Source: Tomocerus qinae (Eukaryota > Arthropoda > Collembola > Entomobryomorpha > Tomoceridae). From it: 64,000 bases of DNA. The position numbers were made by a program, and so were the translations under genes. Under the pieces are notes generated by a model, which searched no databases, had not been told where the DNA came from, and saw only the letters and a program-made list of their open reading frames with translations. Location: positions 70,404,884 to 70,468,883 of the forward strand of contig CM034547.1 in assembly GCA_020055645.1 (NCBI GenBank), written 5' to 3'. Positions within the stretch are counted from its first letter, which is position 1. The number at the start of each line of letters is the position of its first letter. Below, in pieces: positions 37,801-52,700 of the stretch.

Positions 37801-40800
37801 TGCTCTACTTGTTAGACACAGAAAATGAAATTGAGGTTGATGACAAATATTTCACTAAATCCTGCAAAATACAGTTTATGGTTTAGGTGTCAGAAGTGTC
37901 GATACCAAGTAGTCACTGTAGATTTACTGCTGACTCACTACTAATTACTATAAATCTCCTTTTTCATTGTATGTAAAATTGTTTGACGAATTTCAATTTA
38001 ATTCATTGCTAAACAATTGGTCTAGTTTGTTTATTGTTTTGACTCGTGTGAGTAGTAATTAGTTAAGAGTTTGGTGTGATTTTGTAGTTAGATAATTTGA
38101 TGCATATCAATCAGTATTTCATATGAGAGTGGATTGCTAACAATTTGATCGAGCTAGTCATAATTAGATATCGGCGAATGTACATTTGGGGTTATTTAGG
38201 TATTTAAGTATACCGACATTAATTATTATTCTGATTTATAAAGCAAGTTTCGGAAGACAGAGTACCATCTAGTACGGTTTGACAAGGAAAGTTTCCTTAG
38301 AGAAAACGTGTACTTAGGTATCTGTATAATAAAATAGAGATAATAATGTTGAGTTGACTAGCAAATAATATTTCGTGTGACTAATTGTTTAGTTTGATGT
38401 GTAAGGGATAAGTGGAGAGAGAATGTATTTACGTAGTACATAACTCGATTGTGTTTGGTAGTGTGCATTAATCAATGTCAATGTTCCTTTACATGCCTAA
38501 CCTCGCTAATCAGTATACAAATTGTTACTAAGACTAAGTAAACCTCGTTGTATTTATAGTTACATGAAACCTTGCTTACAAAGATCAAACCAAGAGAAAT
38601 ATTAGAGGCACTCGAGATGCCTATACACTGTTACATGTAAACAAAGCTTTACTTGACAATCGCTTGAAACCCTTCATATTGTACTTATATGGAAATAAAT
38701 GACGTGTGAACTCTATACATATACAAAGTCTAATCAGTTACGACTAGTAATTGGGGATGTAAATGAATGATTTATTCATAAGAAGAGATTGAAATAGGAT
38801 TGAAGTAACTTTACTTATACGGAATAGCTACCCTTTGATAAACTATGCGGGAACAACGTATTATTCTAGCAAGTAGTGATTTATTTAATACAATTGAGTG
38901 CCACAACTAATTACGTGAGACAGACAGAGACGAATGTGAATCTAGAACTAAAGGCACAGCATACAAATACTTCCTATTTATTAATTATTAGCCTTGGATG
39001 GCAAAAATATGTCTACCGAATGTATTATCTTGTTGTAAATAGTAATTTCTAAGGAACACACAATTGTTATATATATACATCATAATTATATCTATAATGC
39101 ATCATTCATAGGTGTGGCAAGTAGATTATTTAGTCCTTCTTTGTAATGCATGTCTTTAGTTGCACAAGTTGAGAGCCTTAATTAGCAACACTGACTCTTG
39201 CATCCTCTCAAAATATCTTCAGGTTGGATGATTGAAAAGGACATCAAGCAAAGATAAATGGATATGTAGATAGAGTACCTATACTAATTAATACTAACTA
39301 AACTAATTAGTATTCAGGTATTCCTCCACTTAAATTGCTAATTAAAGAGGAAACAAATCTATCCCACAGTCGATATTTTGTCTCGCTTCACCCCTCAAAA
39401 TGTGCATTGACATCTTGCTAATCCTGAATGTATGTTTAATTAATATTACTGAGTATTCATTAGTTTATCTTGTACCTACTCCATGCACAACTTGATGTGC
39501 TCTTGTGGAAATCTCTATGAATGAAATGCATTTTCTGTACTCTTCATTATCTTTGCACTTGAGTAGCCATTTAGTTATGTATCTTGTGTATTCTATTACC
39601 ACACTAGCTAGTACTCCAATACTATTCTACTGCACTAACTCTCTCTCTGTATTTTTTCAGCCCCTAGCTCATATCTGTACAGTAGCAGTCACTGAATTTG
39701 GATCCCTTTATTTACACTAAGTTAAATAACTATGGATAAACCTCATTAATGACTTATATATATATCGTTATGTACGAATAGTAAAACTACCTATAAAACA
39801 TATTTGCTAATAAAAGGGTAGTTCGCTATATGTGTACGATTAGGCTACTAAATTGTAAGTATACATTATTATATCTGTAGATTTTCTGATCGCATCACAA
39901 GTAAATATTTGTAAAGTAACTGTACTACTTGTAATTTGAAGAACACATAAAGCACGTCGTGTACATGTTAGATTTAATAAAAATGCTCTGTTGATTTATA
40001 TAAGCATATAAAATAATGTAGAAATTGGAAAATTGTAATGTACTTACAAGAACAGTGTTCGCTACCTAGTTAGATCATTTAGATATCCGATTATTGTATG
40101 TACAACTTGCCGTAGATGACGTTCAGTAAAGTAACAATAACGAATAATTATTCCCGTCTCGTTTTGCTCAACTTTTTCTAAAAAGCACCAAATCATTTTT
40201 TATCGTCCTTCTAATAAACAGAATTAAATTCGGTAGGTTGTGCATAAAGAGTTTTTATAATAACAAACAGCCCTAATACGACGACTTCACTATAAAGGTA
40301 AACAGTTATTATTGTAATATTAAAAAATCTCAATGGGCATGGCACAATAATATTCTTGCTCTTAGTAATACATTATAAAAGGGTAAAAAAGACGTGCATT
40401 TAATGTTTCTATTTCTTGATAATGTATAGCTTGTATGCAAAGTATTTCTTTTGGGAGTTTTGGCTGTAACTCAATGTGGGTCAATGTGATTTAATCCTTT
40501 GCTTGAGAGTGTTCATTACGAGAGAAGCCAAAGTGCAGTGGATGGAGAAGATTATCACATTGTGGCAGGAGGGAGGATGACAAGGTTCTGTACAAGTCGT
40601 GGAAATCTGCACAAGCATCTAAATCCAATTTTCTTGTGACAGGAAGAGGAAACCAAAGTTGGTTCAACAGTGTTAAATCTGCCTTGTAGTAGTTACATTG
40701 CTAAGTAAGTTACTAACTTTCCGACTCAACTTTAATGACAAACCAAGCAAAGTTAGTAGATTACATTTTTTCATAGCTCTCCTTGTACTTCTTTATAGTG

Positions 40801-42223
40801 TTCAAAAAACTATGCATGGCAAAATGTAAGTAAAAGTTGCATCAAATCCGATTGGACTTGCATGCGCCGGAGAAAGCATCCGATCGAAATCTTAAAAGAG
40901 CATTGATAGCTCGGCTTTGACTTGGATTGTGGGTATTATGCTACGTTATCCGTGTTCGCCCTCTCTCGCTCCCGTCAGCCAATGATAATATGAATGAATC
41001 AGCTTATGAGAGTCAATAGAAAAGAACAAAATTCTAAAAACGAACAAAAGAAAAGTTTCCTTTCATTCTGTTGCCATTACACATTTCCATTAAATTCCTG
41101 AAATATAGGAATGAAGAGCCTGTTTATATGGTTTAGAGGGATTGCAAAGAGTATTACTACACACATGCAGTACCTATACAGCTGAAATCCGCGTCTATCT
41201 GTCTCCTGGACTTTCTTTCAATCAGTCCCACACAAGTCAGTCAGCTCCACAGTGCATAACTCTGAAGAAAAGGAGAAGGAAAGTCGCAGAGAGGAAATCA
41301 AATTCAAATCTCTCTCCTGCAGCGGAAATCAGTAAAAGTCGTCAAGTCAAATGCTAGTTTAGGAGAAACGTCAGAAATTCCGCTGCCATTTACAGCGATA
41401 GTTCAGATGTTCCCATTTTATTTACCTTCGGAGAGTCTGTGCAGAAATCAGATCCCGGAAGGAAGCAAAAGTTGCTCACAGAAAAAGTTCTTACGGGAGC
41501 AGCTGGACTGCAATTTTGATTTATATGAGTCAAGGTGCAATTCTTTATCGTCAACATGAGAATCCAGATATCAACGGCCACCACATGAGTATATCAATTG
41601 CCTTTGGGGATCCTTTATACAGGATGTCTTGCGGTACTTTTATTACGATATCTAGGGAAAGAGTTATTTTATTCTTCCACATCTCTGGCTCAATATTCAA
41701 TTTTTCATATTCATGTAGTTTGTATTTATAATCGTCTGACAAAAGTGTTACTAGATATCCAATTGATTGTTACAGGGAGCGGGTTTAATTATGAATAGTG
41801 CAGAGTCCAATCAGCGTATCCAATAAAAGAGAAGAACTCTGTAAATAGAGCGGTTGTTTACAGAGGGAATGGTTGAGAGGAGATCGTTGGAGGGGCTCAT
41901 ATAAACTAATGCGATTCCTGGGAAGGAGAATGAAAAGAGAAAGTCAAAAGTTAAGGGAAGGTGGTGGAGAAAGTAGTCTTGTTCTATTTACAGTACAATG
42001 GAGTGTGTGGTGAAAGTGGGAAGTGAACGGTTATGTGGAACATCAGAGGCTGATGGGCTGTGGGCATCCATACTGATGGGATGTGATCCCATCCGAACAT
42101 AATATCCATATCTGATGATATCCATCCCTCTAATGAAACAGACGGAAGTTCACACGCCTCTACCCACCTACACTCACACACATGAGTATAGTAATACTTC
42201 TCCCCCCGAATGTCTCCTTCTGT

Positions 42224-42246
42224 ACAACAACAACAACAACAACAAA
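42224..42246 (+). repeat. AAC microsatellite
   Basis: Seven to eight consecutive AAC units followed by an A-run. Confidence 0.9.
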
Positions 42247-45200
42247 AAAGAGGAATGTTATGGACAGGAATGTTCTCTACCGTGGATGTACGCGGCCTGT
42301 TTGGAGGCCATTATAAGAGTTGATAACAATGAGGGAGGCATTATTAGTACATGCCATCACATCCCATAAGATCTCAGGAATAGCTCTGGCCACACTCACC
42401 CGACTTTCCCAGCTCATTTCAGCAGAAATTGAATGGTCTCTTTCCTAGCATTGGCAAAGTGGCGCGAGACTGAAGTGGACATAATTCCCCATAAGTAATA
42501 CCATTACGTAGTCCGTGTGGCACTTTCTTATTGCTCCTACCAAATACATGATGACTTTCCTTCGATGCTAAAATATGTACATCCACGCTGCTCCACATAC
42601 GACCACCGCCGGGTAGAGGAGGCCAAGATAAATTTCCGTGATATGCGGACGTTCCTATGAAGCCAACCCATTCTCTACTCGACTTTCTCCTCTCTAGCAT
42701 TTCCTCCCTGTTGCATGGTGTCTGTGCTAAGGTAGTGCAATAAAAGCTATAGTCGAAATTGTTTATTGGTCAGTTTGGAAAATCTTATTTGTGGATTCAT
42801 CTATTCCTTTTTTGTGTCCAACCACTAATGTGCTCTACTACCTTTGTTGTACATTAGAACTATATGCTTATCTATCTTATTATTAATTATATCACTGATT
42901 ACTATATCTACTGTTAGTACTATAAGTAATTCTTTGATGGCCAGCAACAAAAAGGCAATAAACTCTGAAATCTTGAAGTTTTATTTAGAGTAGGTACCCA
43001 TTGAACTTACATCTTGAACAAGTTTGTAAAAGTTCTACGGGTGGTTGATTAGCATTGTAATATCTTATTTCATAATAACAATAACTCCAATGAGGCAAAT
43101 TATTTTTAATCCAACTCCAAAAGTAATTGCATAGCCAGGTGCAAATGTACATGTGCACAAAAATATGAAACTAGAGGTAGCTGTTATAGCTACATAGGCA
43201 GGAATAACAACAGATAGGTGCCTAATTTCCGTTTCTGTATAGAAAGAAGTCAGTTGAAGAACATACTAAAGTGATAATAATATTACGACTGCTGCGGCTC
43301 AATCCCTGTTTGGGCAATTTCTGGCCAGGAAGGAAATCAGGAAAACCGCTATAGAGCGTTCCTACTCATCAAATTTTGATTGCGGATCCGGATGCTTATT
43401 CTTTGATGAAAATTGTGTTCACTCGTGAACGTCCCGAGTCTGAATCGGCATTGTAGATTAAGACTTCCTGCCTCCATTCACCTCACGTTACATAATGCAC
43501 TGCACCTGAGCCCGACCCGAACACTTATCTTCGCACGATCAATATATTTTCTACGCACCACTTTTACCCTACTCTATATATCGTCTGGCGGAAATGTTTA
43601 GATAATCTTCATACAAGTTACATTGCAACGATCTTTCAATTCCACTCTTAATGAACACTGCCACTTTTCTATACTCTTCTTTATTATCTTTCTCCGACAT
43701 AGCACATCCTTGCGCAGCCGTTTATCATTTGTAATCATCTCTATCAAGGTCAGAAAAAGTGTTCCTGTGATTACCATTGTAATTTGTTTATTAAATTATG
43801 GACATAATCGCATCATCATTTTTTGATGTTCTCCCAACCGCACAAGTATTAATTTGGATGCACATTAAAATGGAGCACAAGGAGTAGAATTAGAATGTAG
43901 AAGCTAATAGGGGAGAAACTTGCAAAGGAGAGGACTAGAGGAGGCAGGTGGGGGAATGTTCGTAATGATGTCTGCAGTCCAAGTGAACGAGAAAGAAATA
44001 AAGGGAGCATCGGCAGAAGAAGACTTGTGAGATGGAGTCGTGTGGAGTCCATCGCGGATGATGTAAACTAATCCTATTATGCACTCTAAGCTAAACTAGT
44101 AAACTAAGCTAAGAAGAAAGGACATAATATGGTATCTCATTGCGGAATAAGGATGAAAGGACAGACGGACACGTTCAGATAGAAGAATGGTGTCTGAACA
44201 TTCCGGAGCCTTGCATCCCATCAAAATTGTACTTTGGACAAAATGTAGGGAAATATTTATTATTATGGTGGGGCATTTTCTTGAATCCAATGAGATCCCA
44301 ATACTTGACCGTAAAAGAGAAAGTCAGTGAGTGAAAGGAAAGATATTTTATAGCCACCTTTCTATTCAATGTAGCCGCGGACAGTTATTTGGGATGCGAC
44401 GGTAATCAAGAGATCTACATGATCTACTAAATCCCTAAAAGAATTTCTTGGATGCATTCAAACAGGACACTGCACTTAAACCATCCTTCGAGAATGGAAG
44501 GCTATGAGAACATTACCAGATGATGCTATATGGTAATTGCTCACAATAAACGTTTCTGACTCGCTCCTTCCAATACCGCTTCAAAACATTTCAGCAGTTC
44601 TACAGTATAATGTGTCCAAGGCCCGAAACTGATTTAGGAACAAAAATTTGTGTTCTGATTCTGAATGCAAATACCAAATTCACTTCATTCAGATCATTTG
44701 AAGAGCTTTCATTAGTATGAGCAGCGGGAGTCCATCGAGTCGACGTTTAACTGATTGGGATCTACTCAACCAAGAAGACAAGCAAATCGAGACACTTGTC
44801 ACAGCGACCGAGTGCTAAATATACTAATAATGGCTTCAGGGAACACAATTTAGTGACTTACACGTAGTCAGTGACATCCTGCTTCATTTGTTTCTAATAA
44901 TACGAAATGTCCACCTCCCTTCACCTTCTAAATGCGTGTCCACATCTGGCCAGCTACATCCACTATGTTTTTTGGTATTGGTATTGGTTTTATTTTCAGA
45001 ACAGTCGTAGGCAGCTTTACATTATCACACATACAAGTACATATTACAATACTCAGCTGAAATTACAACCTATAAGTACAAAAATGATAGGATAGATTAA
45101 AGACAAATTCATAATCACTGGTATATTGTAAAACTATTCATAGCAGCAAATATACAGATAGCGAATTTAAGAACAAAATAGGGAAAGATCTTTAAGTAAG

Positions 45201-48200
45201 GAATGCAGCCGACAACCCGCGCAACTTGCAGCAGGAGCTAACATTCACCTTACAATCTATTCGAAGAACATTTGCTTAATAAACTTTAAATTTATATACT
45301 CGTAATGCAATTACAGTATGTATTAGGCCATATTAACTTACGCTATATAGTATAAATTCTACCTTCGCCCAAACTAATGTTGGGGGAGCCGAGTCGTTGT
45401 GTTTTAGAATAAGTTAGTGGTGTACGAGACATAACATGAATAAGTACGTTTGTGTTATCGAAAATGTTTATTATTAGAAACAGTCTGTCCATTCCAGGAA
45501 ACATATTACAATGGACTGAGCTTGGCTGAACTAATTTTATTCCAATTCTGTTCAGTTTCATTTGCTAAGTATATGTGATATGTGACAAAATAAATGACAG
45601 ACACGAGTAACGGAAGAAATGTCACATCACAGGTGTAATGCAAAATACCTCCCGCTGTGAAGTCACTTTCAGCAATACATCTTTGCATAACCGGGTCACA
45701 AGCCCAATGGCCTGCCTGGCCCATACACGATTCACACCAAAAATAATTTTAAAAAATGTCGTCGCTCCATTATTTTGCTTGCTCTTTTTCCTCCAAGGAG
45801 GCTGCTCGGAGAGAAGTTCCAGTGACCATTTTGTCTAATTTCAAGGAAAATGGGGCTCAAATTCTCAACTCATCAACTGATTAAAATAAATGATGTTTAC
45901 AATATCACGCTCACAAATTCTTAGCGAAAATTTGCAGAAAGTTGATTTTAATCGTAGCCTCCATGCATAGATTCCAATAATTAATGCAGATGTAACTTTT
46001 TAATTTACTTTGTTAGTCTATCTGTCTGTACTTTATATCAACCCATTTCTACATGTATTTACAGGTTGCACCTTGATTTTTGAGCGAAGTTAATTTTTTG
46101 AATTCTGTACTTGGGTTTTGGACGACAAACTCTAAAGATAGGTTAAGGTCGTTAATCTCGTTAATGAGTAAATCGGTCACACATCTGGGGGAGTGACTGT
46201 AGTGACATCAAATTAGAAATCAGTATCATATAGCTTCGAATTTTTGTGTTTGACAATAAAACAAAAACAATATTATTAATTATTACTCTTTCATATCGTA
46301 ATCCTACTATATATTACAGGTTACCGCCTGAACCCTTATCTACACCTATGTTACATTACAACATTATTCTCACCACGCTAAGACCATCTCACTCTGAGAA
46401 AACTTCCCACACCTCAAGCAGCTATAAATTCCGCATAGTATTACCTTCTAAATTCGTCCCATTTCCCAAACTACCCATATCTACCTTTTTCGTACCTGAC
46501 AAACTGAAACAAGGATATTTTGTCGATCGAAAATGGCAAACATGGTCATTTGCCAAACGACCTTTGGCCATTTATATACTTTTCACTATTTTTATAAGCT
46601 AGGGATGCGGGGGATGATGTCCATAGAGAATCTTTGAATTCCCCATCCCATTCATAATTCTAGGTATTCCTCTGAAAGGAGCAAGTATCTAGCATTCTTT
46701 CAAACGAAGTACACAAAAAGCAATGAATAGTAAACTGCAGAATAAAAATTTGAGTTTGTTACTTGCTGTAGAAGGGGAAACTTGTTTTTGTAATATCCTG
46801 CTTGTCTTCCTCGACTCTCACAACACTGTCTTCTAACATGCCTGCCTTTCCATCTGAAATCTGAACTGACCTTGACTCGACCAGGTTAGCGATTCTCAAA
46901 AGATTTTAATTATCTACCTTCATTAAACTGACTTGGACAAAGTACTATACAATTATTTGCTTACTCTTGCTATAATATTATTACTACAGCAGTGGAGTGT
47001 AGTATAAAAGGTACTGTAGATATTTATTCAGCATAGCTGCAATTTCACTCTCTGCGTGTAGGTCTGTGAATATTTGTTTTCCACATTTCTTCATCTCGAT
47101 CATCGCTGGCTGACTCAGAGGGATACTCGAGGATCTCCTGTATAGTGTTTCCCATTGGTATTCAACCAACGTGTTCACAAAGCAGAAAATATCCAGGATT
47201 CATTCCCTTTTTACCGGATCTCTGTGAACTCTAACGATTCATTTCCCTCTGAGGCTTTCTCCGCTCTCCTTTCAATCCAACTCGACTCTCTTTCTACTTA
47301 TTTCCTTGCCGTATTTCTTCGGACTCACCGAAAACAAACCAGTCTCCCATCTCTCTCTTATTCCTACACACCGAAAATCTAACTCCCCAAAGCTCCAATT
47401 CTTCCCGTATAACGTACAGAAAAAAGAAATGTAGGTTTACTTAGGCTTTTACCTTATTAAATGGACCTTTGTAAATGAATCCCTTCAGCAGTACAACGGA
47501 TTAGCTGAAATCGATTGGATAAGATGAGATTGGTTAAAAAATTGGGCACCGAATTTAGTGTCATATGCGTATATCTAATATTTGTGGAAGTAATCTGCTG
47601 CATTTCCAACGACAAGCAAGAAGTCCAAACTCGGTGGAATAGAAAAATGAGACAGACGAGACGATATCAAGTAAGGTACTTAAATTGGGTCAAAATAATG
47701 GAGAGCTGAGAATATTTGAGAAAGGGATATTATAAAGCATCACATGCGAAGTTGATATAGCCAAATATCTGCAATAATAAACCTTGGTATTATATTATAT
47801 AGTTGGTATTGGTACACGAAGAGGGAAGTGGATGAAGTGATTGATTCCAGGGCACAGGTGGAATTGTACATGAAGGATTTTAATGGCTGGAGCACTTACA
47901 TTTTATGAGATTGACGGGGATCAATTAGGCGACCATTATCCCTCCCTTATGGATCTAAATGCAAAAAATGCTCAACTACTAACTCAACTCACCCTAAGCT
48001 CCTATTGTCTGAAATTACTCCAATGATATACATCGCTACTCTTTACTTAATCCTTAGTGTCAGCTGTCTGCCAGTATGTAATGAAAGTGCATAATATAGT
48101 ACCTAACTTATTTTCCCTGTCTTTATCTTAAAACTTACGACAGCTGCTAATATACATTTATTTCATCACCATCTCTGATGCCAGAATGAAATAAAATTCC

Positions 48201-49778
48201 CATTGGTCTGCCACCGAGATACTATTTCGGATGCATAACATAAAAAAGCATAAAAGTCAAGTTTAATTGGACACAGTGTTATTAACGTGTAATTATTATT
48301 CCGTGGAGAGAGGCACATACATCCAGAGATAGGTATGATTTGAGGTATAGTATGTAATAATTGCAAATTCTGCTACTGCTGATAACAAATCGAGATTGAA
48401 ACATACAATAATAGTATACAAAAATGTCGAATACATGCTACCAGTTAACTAATTCACAAATTACAGTGCAGTATTCGTTGGACAAGTATTCAAACAGTAA
48501 TATCATTCAATAACTATTCGTATTCACGATTGATTTTGATAACAAAACTAATTAACTACAAACAATTGTATAAAACAAGCAGCAAAAACAAAAGCTTTTC
48601 TTCAGCATACTAACATGAAACACAAACGTAGATACTATAATAAATCGTACTAATTTTAGTTTTAAAAGAAAAAAATTTTGTTGACATATTCGTACCACCT
48701 ATTTTAGATGACTGACTTTTTAGGAATTAACTTATTTATTACAAACTCTCAAAGACTGGCAATCGTACGGTACGATATAATTTTTTACATTTGTACAAAT
48801 TCTGCTATTCCTTTTAGCTGTTATGATGTATAATGATAATATATTGTATAAGAGGTATTTTTGTGGAAGATCCATTTTTAGGAGGCAACAAGTAAAATAT
48901 GCTAGATTGGTTTGGTTGATGTCCGAAGCCCAAACACATAAAAGAAGTACACTTGATTTATTGCTAACAAATACCCAATGAAAACATTATTCACCTAGTT
49001 TTCACTTATTGATTCGCAAATGGCAATAATATTATAGTCTAATATTAATTATTAGATTAGAGCAAATTGACGGCAAATATAGCTCAAAATTCAGCACTTG
49101 CGTGAACAATTCGTGTTGGAAAGTGGAAAACCGTCGAAATAACCTATTAGAACAACCTGGAAAGTTATTTAGCGTATCTAAGAATGAAATGTACATTACA
49201 GGAGGAAATTACGACCATTGATCACCACTGTAGTAAAACTACATTTTAAAGACTACAGAATTAGCATTGGTACATTGTAATGGTGCCGAAGATTTTCACT
49301 GGGGACAACGGAAAACTCCGATCCTCACTGAAGGAACGGAATCCAATCGACGAAATGGAAATAACAATACTGTTCTTCACTTGATCAATTATTGGTCAAC
49401 ACTAACCAACTTACAGACGCGGTTATACACAATTTCCATATTTACTTAAAATTATTGCGCCTTAACACCTAAGATATCAAAAGACATCGAGGTCCCAATT
49501 TTTCTCTTATTACACTTGCCAGACTTGCCACTCTACTTTGATTAAATTAAAATCGAACTAACAGCAAACGCCTAGTACATAACTATAGATATTAAAAAAA
49601 GTAAATTAATACATATCCACTTAACAGACCGTTGCTGAATAAAATACGAATTATTTACGGCACATTCAGTAGTACCATCTAAACAAATTGTTGCTAAAAT
49701 GCTAAGTGATAAGTAGGTACTAGTGAAATATATTGAAAATACTATGCCCCAAGATGAGATGGCTACAAAAATTAAAAG

Positions 49779-52700
49779 TTAAGTCATTTGGTTGAAAAAT
49801 TCCATTGCATCGGGTTCTTCAGGATCGTCGTCGTCATCGTCCTGAATAAAATACATGTTTTTAATTTCAAATTTTACTATAACAGTGAAAATGTGGTAAT
49901 TGTTTTGAATACACTCACAAAGCCGAAACAGTTCTGGACATCGTGTTCCGTAACTAGTTCTTGTTTGATGACTGGCTTGTGTTTCATTTCTTGTAAACTT
50001 GCTTCGAATTCTGTAAAGATAGAAAAGTATGTGATAAAGTGCAATTGAAAACAAACAACAAACGGGTAATTTGATCTACCCCTCCAAATCTTGTATTAAC
50101 GAATTAGTTAGGTACACCAAGATGTAGTACCTAATATTTCATCGAAACTTGAATAATATGTCATAATGGGTAAACACTAACTTCTCATTTCTACAAAAAA
50201 CCAACGTACCGTCATTAGTGGAGTCATTAAGGTCTCCTAACATTGTAGGATCGTGCAAATTGGACATGTCCGCATCTCCGTGAAGAACAGCGTCACTGGA
50301 TAGTTCACAGTCGTCTCCAACAACAGCCACAGTTTGTTCGGTTCCGTCTCCATCCTAAAGACGTTGCAATGTAAAACATTTTTTAATATAATGACCTATT
50401 TTCACCAAAGCAATCTGTATCTTTTCCATAGTAGTTAAATAATTATTTATACCTGAAGCTGAATGACTTCTAATACGACATATTGCTGACCATCTTCTCC
50501 CTCCACTGCCAACACTTGGGTTTCGTCATCATCTTCCTCGTCGTCTAGAACTTCTACCTGCTGTCCATCTATAATCTACAATACAGAAATTCTTTATTAG
50601 AAGGACAAATTATATAGTAAATTCCTCTAGCTAATATATAATAAGTCTTATTAATGTTGGAATTTTAGTAAATAAGTGTTATACATTATTTAAACATTTA
50701 TTAACATAAATGTCAATAAACTGTCTCCCACAATAACATCAACGTGCAATCTCACCTGAATTCTCTTTTGACGACCGATCTTCAAGGCAAGAGCACGTTC
50801 ATGAGCTGAAGACTCTGGGTCGTGAATGGCCATGTGACGAATGAGGTTTCCTTTGTGCCGAAAAGAGCGACCACACTCAGAACATTCGTGTTGCTTGTCA
50901 CGGGGTTGGGGAGGAACATAATTAGGGTTGTGGTAAAGATTTTGGTGACGTCTTAGAAGTTGCTTTTGTCGGAAGGCCTATAACACGAAATTATATAATA
51001 ACGACACTGAACTGAAGCATCTAGTAAAATAATTCGCTAAAAAGTACTTAACCCACAATTTAATAGATTCTACTAACCTGGTCACAAAGCTCACATTGGT
51101 AAGGCTTTTGATCTGTGTGCACTAACATATGAGACTCCAAATGACGTTGGGAAGAAGACGCATACGGACACAAATCGCACTTAAAACATTTCTCGCCATC
51201 ATGAGTTTTACAGTGAAGCTGTGAGAAATCAAAGAAATTATTCACATTAGTTTTCCGATGCTCTTAACTGAATCAAATAAACCAATTACCAGTGTGTGAG
51301 TGTGTGCATAATCGTTTTTAAATAACTAATGCACATGCACGTTAAAAATGATATTAATATTAGTATTTAAACTAAAAAGTGTGAAAAAGTAGGGATTTCG
51401 TAAAATTAAATATAAACTTGTATCTTCGTAGTTTACTGATACTCATTCTCAAATATAGTGTTGGAACAAGCCCTCCGAGAAGATAGATATTTCTTGTAAT
51501 ATGTGCATAGTCTCAGCCCTTCATGCAATTTAATTTACTTAAAAGGTTTTTTCTATGCAATTTTCATTCAGAGAATAATTGAGCTGTAAAAATTATACTT
51601 ATCGTAAGCTAAAAGAAGAGAAAGTGTAAGTACCTTGAACGTATAACGATCTGGGAAGGCTTTGCCACACCGTTTACACTTCAATGGGCGCTCCGAAGTA
51701 TGAAGTTTTTGAACGTGAATACGAAGATCTGTTTTGCGTCCACAAGTAGCAGGACATAGTTCACATTTGAAAACAGGTTTATTACCTAGAAAATAAAATA
51801 CAGAATTTTATAATTGGTTTTAAAACCTAAAATTATTTAAAATTAAATGTAAATACTTGTATCTTCTTTGTTAACTGATACTCATTCACAAATATGATGT
51901 TGGAACAAGCCCTCCGAAAAGATTGACGTTTTTTATGTGCATAGTCTCAGCCTTTTATGAAATAACTACTTAAAAGGTTTTTTCTATGCATGTTATTTTT
52001 TTCAGTAATAAAAATTTCTCTCAAACAAGTATATACAAACTACACAACCTATGTAGGTATGTATGTATTTAACTACACTTTTAACTTATAAGATGAATTA
52101 CCGGAAATTTTTTTTGTCAAAATTTTTTGTTATTTATTAGAGAAATACATTTTCCTTACCCGTATGAATAAGTCTATGAGCTTTCAAACTGTTTGACTGT
52201 GTGAACCTTGCCTGGCAAATATCGCATTCGTAAGGTTTCTCGCCGGTATGGATTCGTAAATGTCTTTTTAACTTAAATGTGTCAGGACTTGCATAAGTAC
52301 AATGTGGACACTGTAACCAAAAATCCAAAATTATTACTAAAAGGAATAAATTTTACGTTGTTTCTAAAATATTACACGTGCGTTACCTGGTAAGGTCGCT
52401 CGCCAGTATGACACCGCATATGACGCTTTAACTTGCTCAATTCTACACTGGAGTAATCGCACTCGGTGCAATGATGTGGTTTTTCATGCGTATGTCGATA
52501 TCGAACGTGTCTTACCAGTTCGCCTACATAAAACAGAATTCAATTATATAGCTTCAAAAACTGATAAAAGGTAGAGGTCATACTATGGACTAATGACCAT
52601 TATTTTCTATGTACATACTTACCAGATGTGGTAAATGCTGATTCGCAATACTTGCACTTATGGGGTTTAGTTCCTGTGTGAGTGTTTACATGATTCTGCA

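Larger units (their letters stand above)
32594..49778. other. 17-kb region without a recognised gene
   Basis: I searched both strands for zinc-finger exons (C-x2-C...H-x3-H) that would complete the BCL11-like gene and for other domains, and found none. The region includes a CTGT microsatellite near 34066, an ACTC-rich patch near 37320, an AAC microsatellite at 42224-42246 and AT-rich sequence at 38-40.5 kb. Open frames up to 118 codons lack support. It may be a very long intron or intergenic regulatory sequence. Confidence 0.4.

Noticed and set aside
46246-46602. 118-codon plus-strand frame
   Set aside because: No domain, no splice support, and AT-rich random-looking composition.
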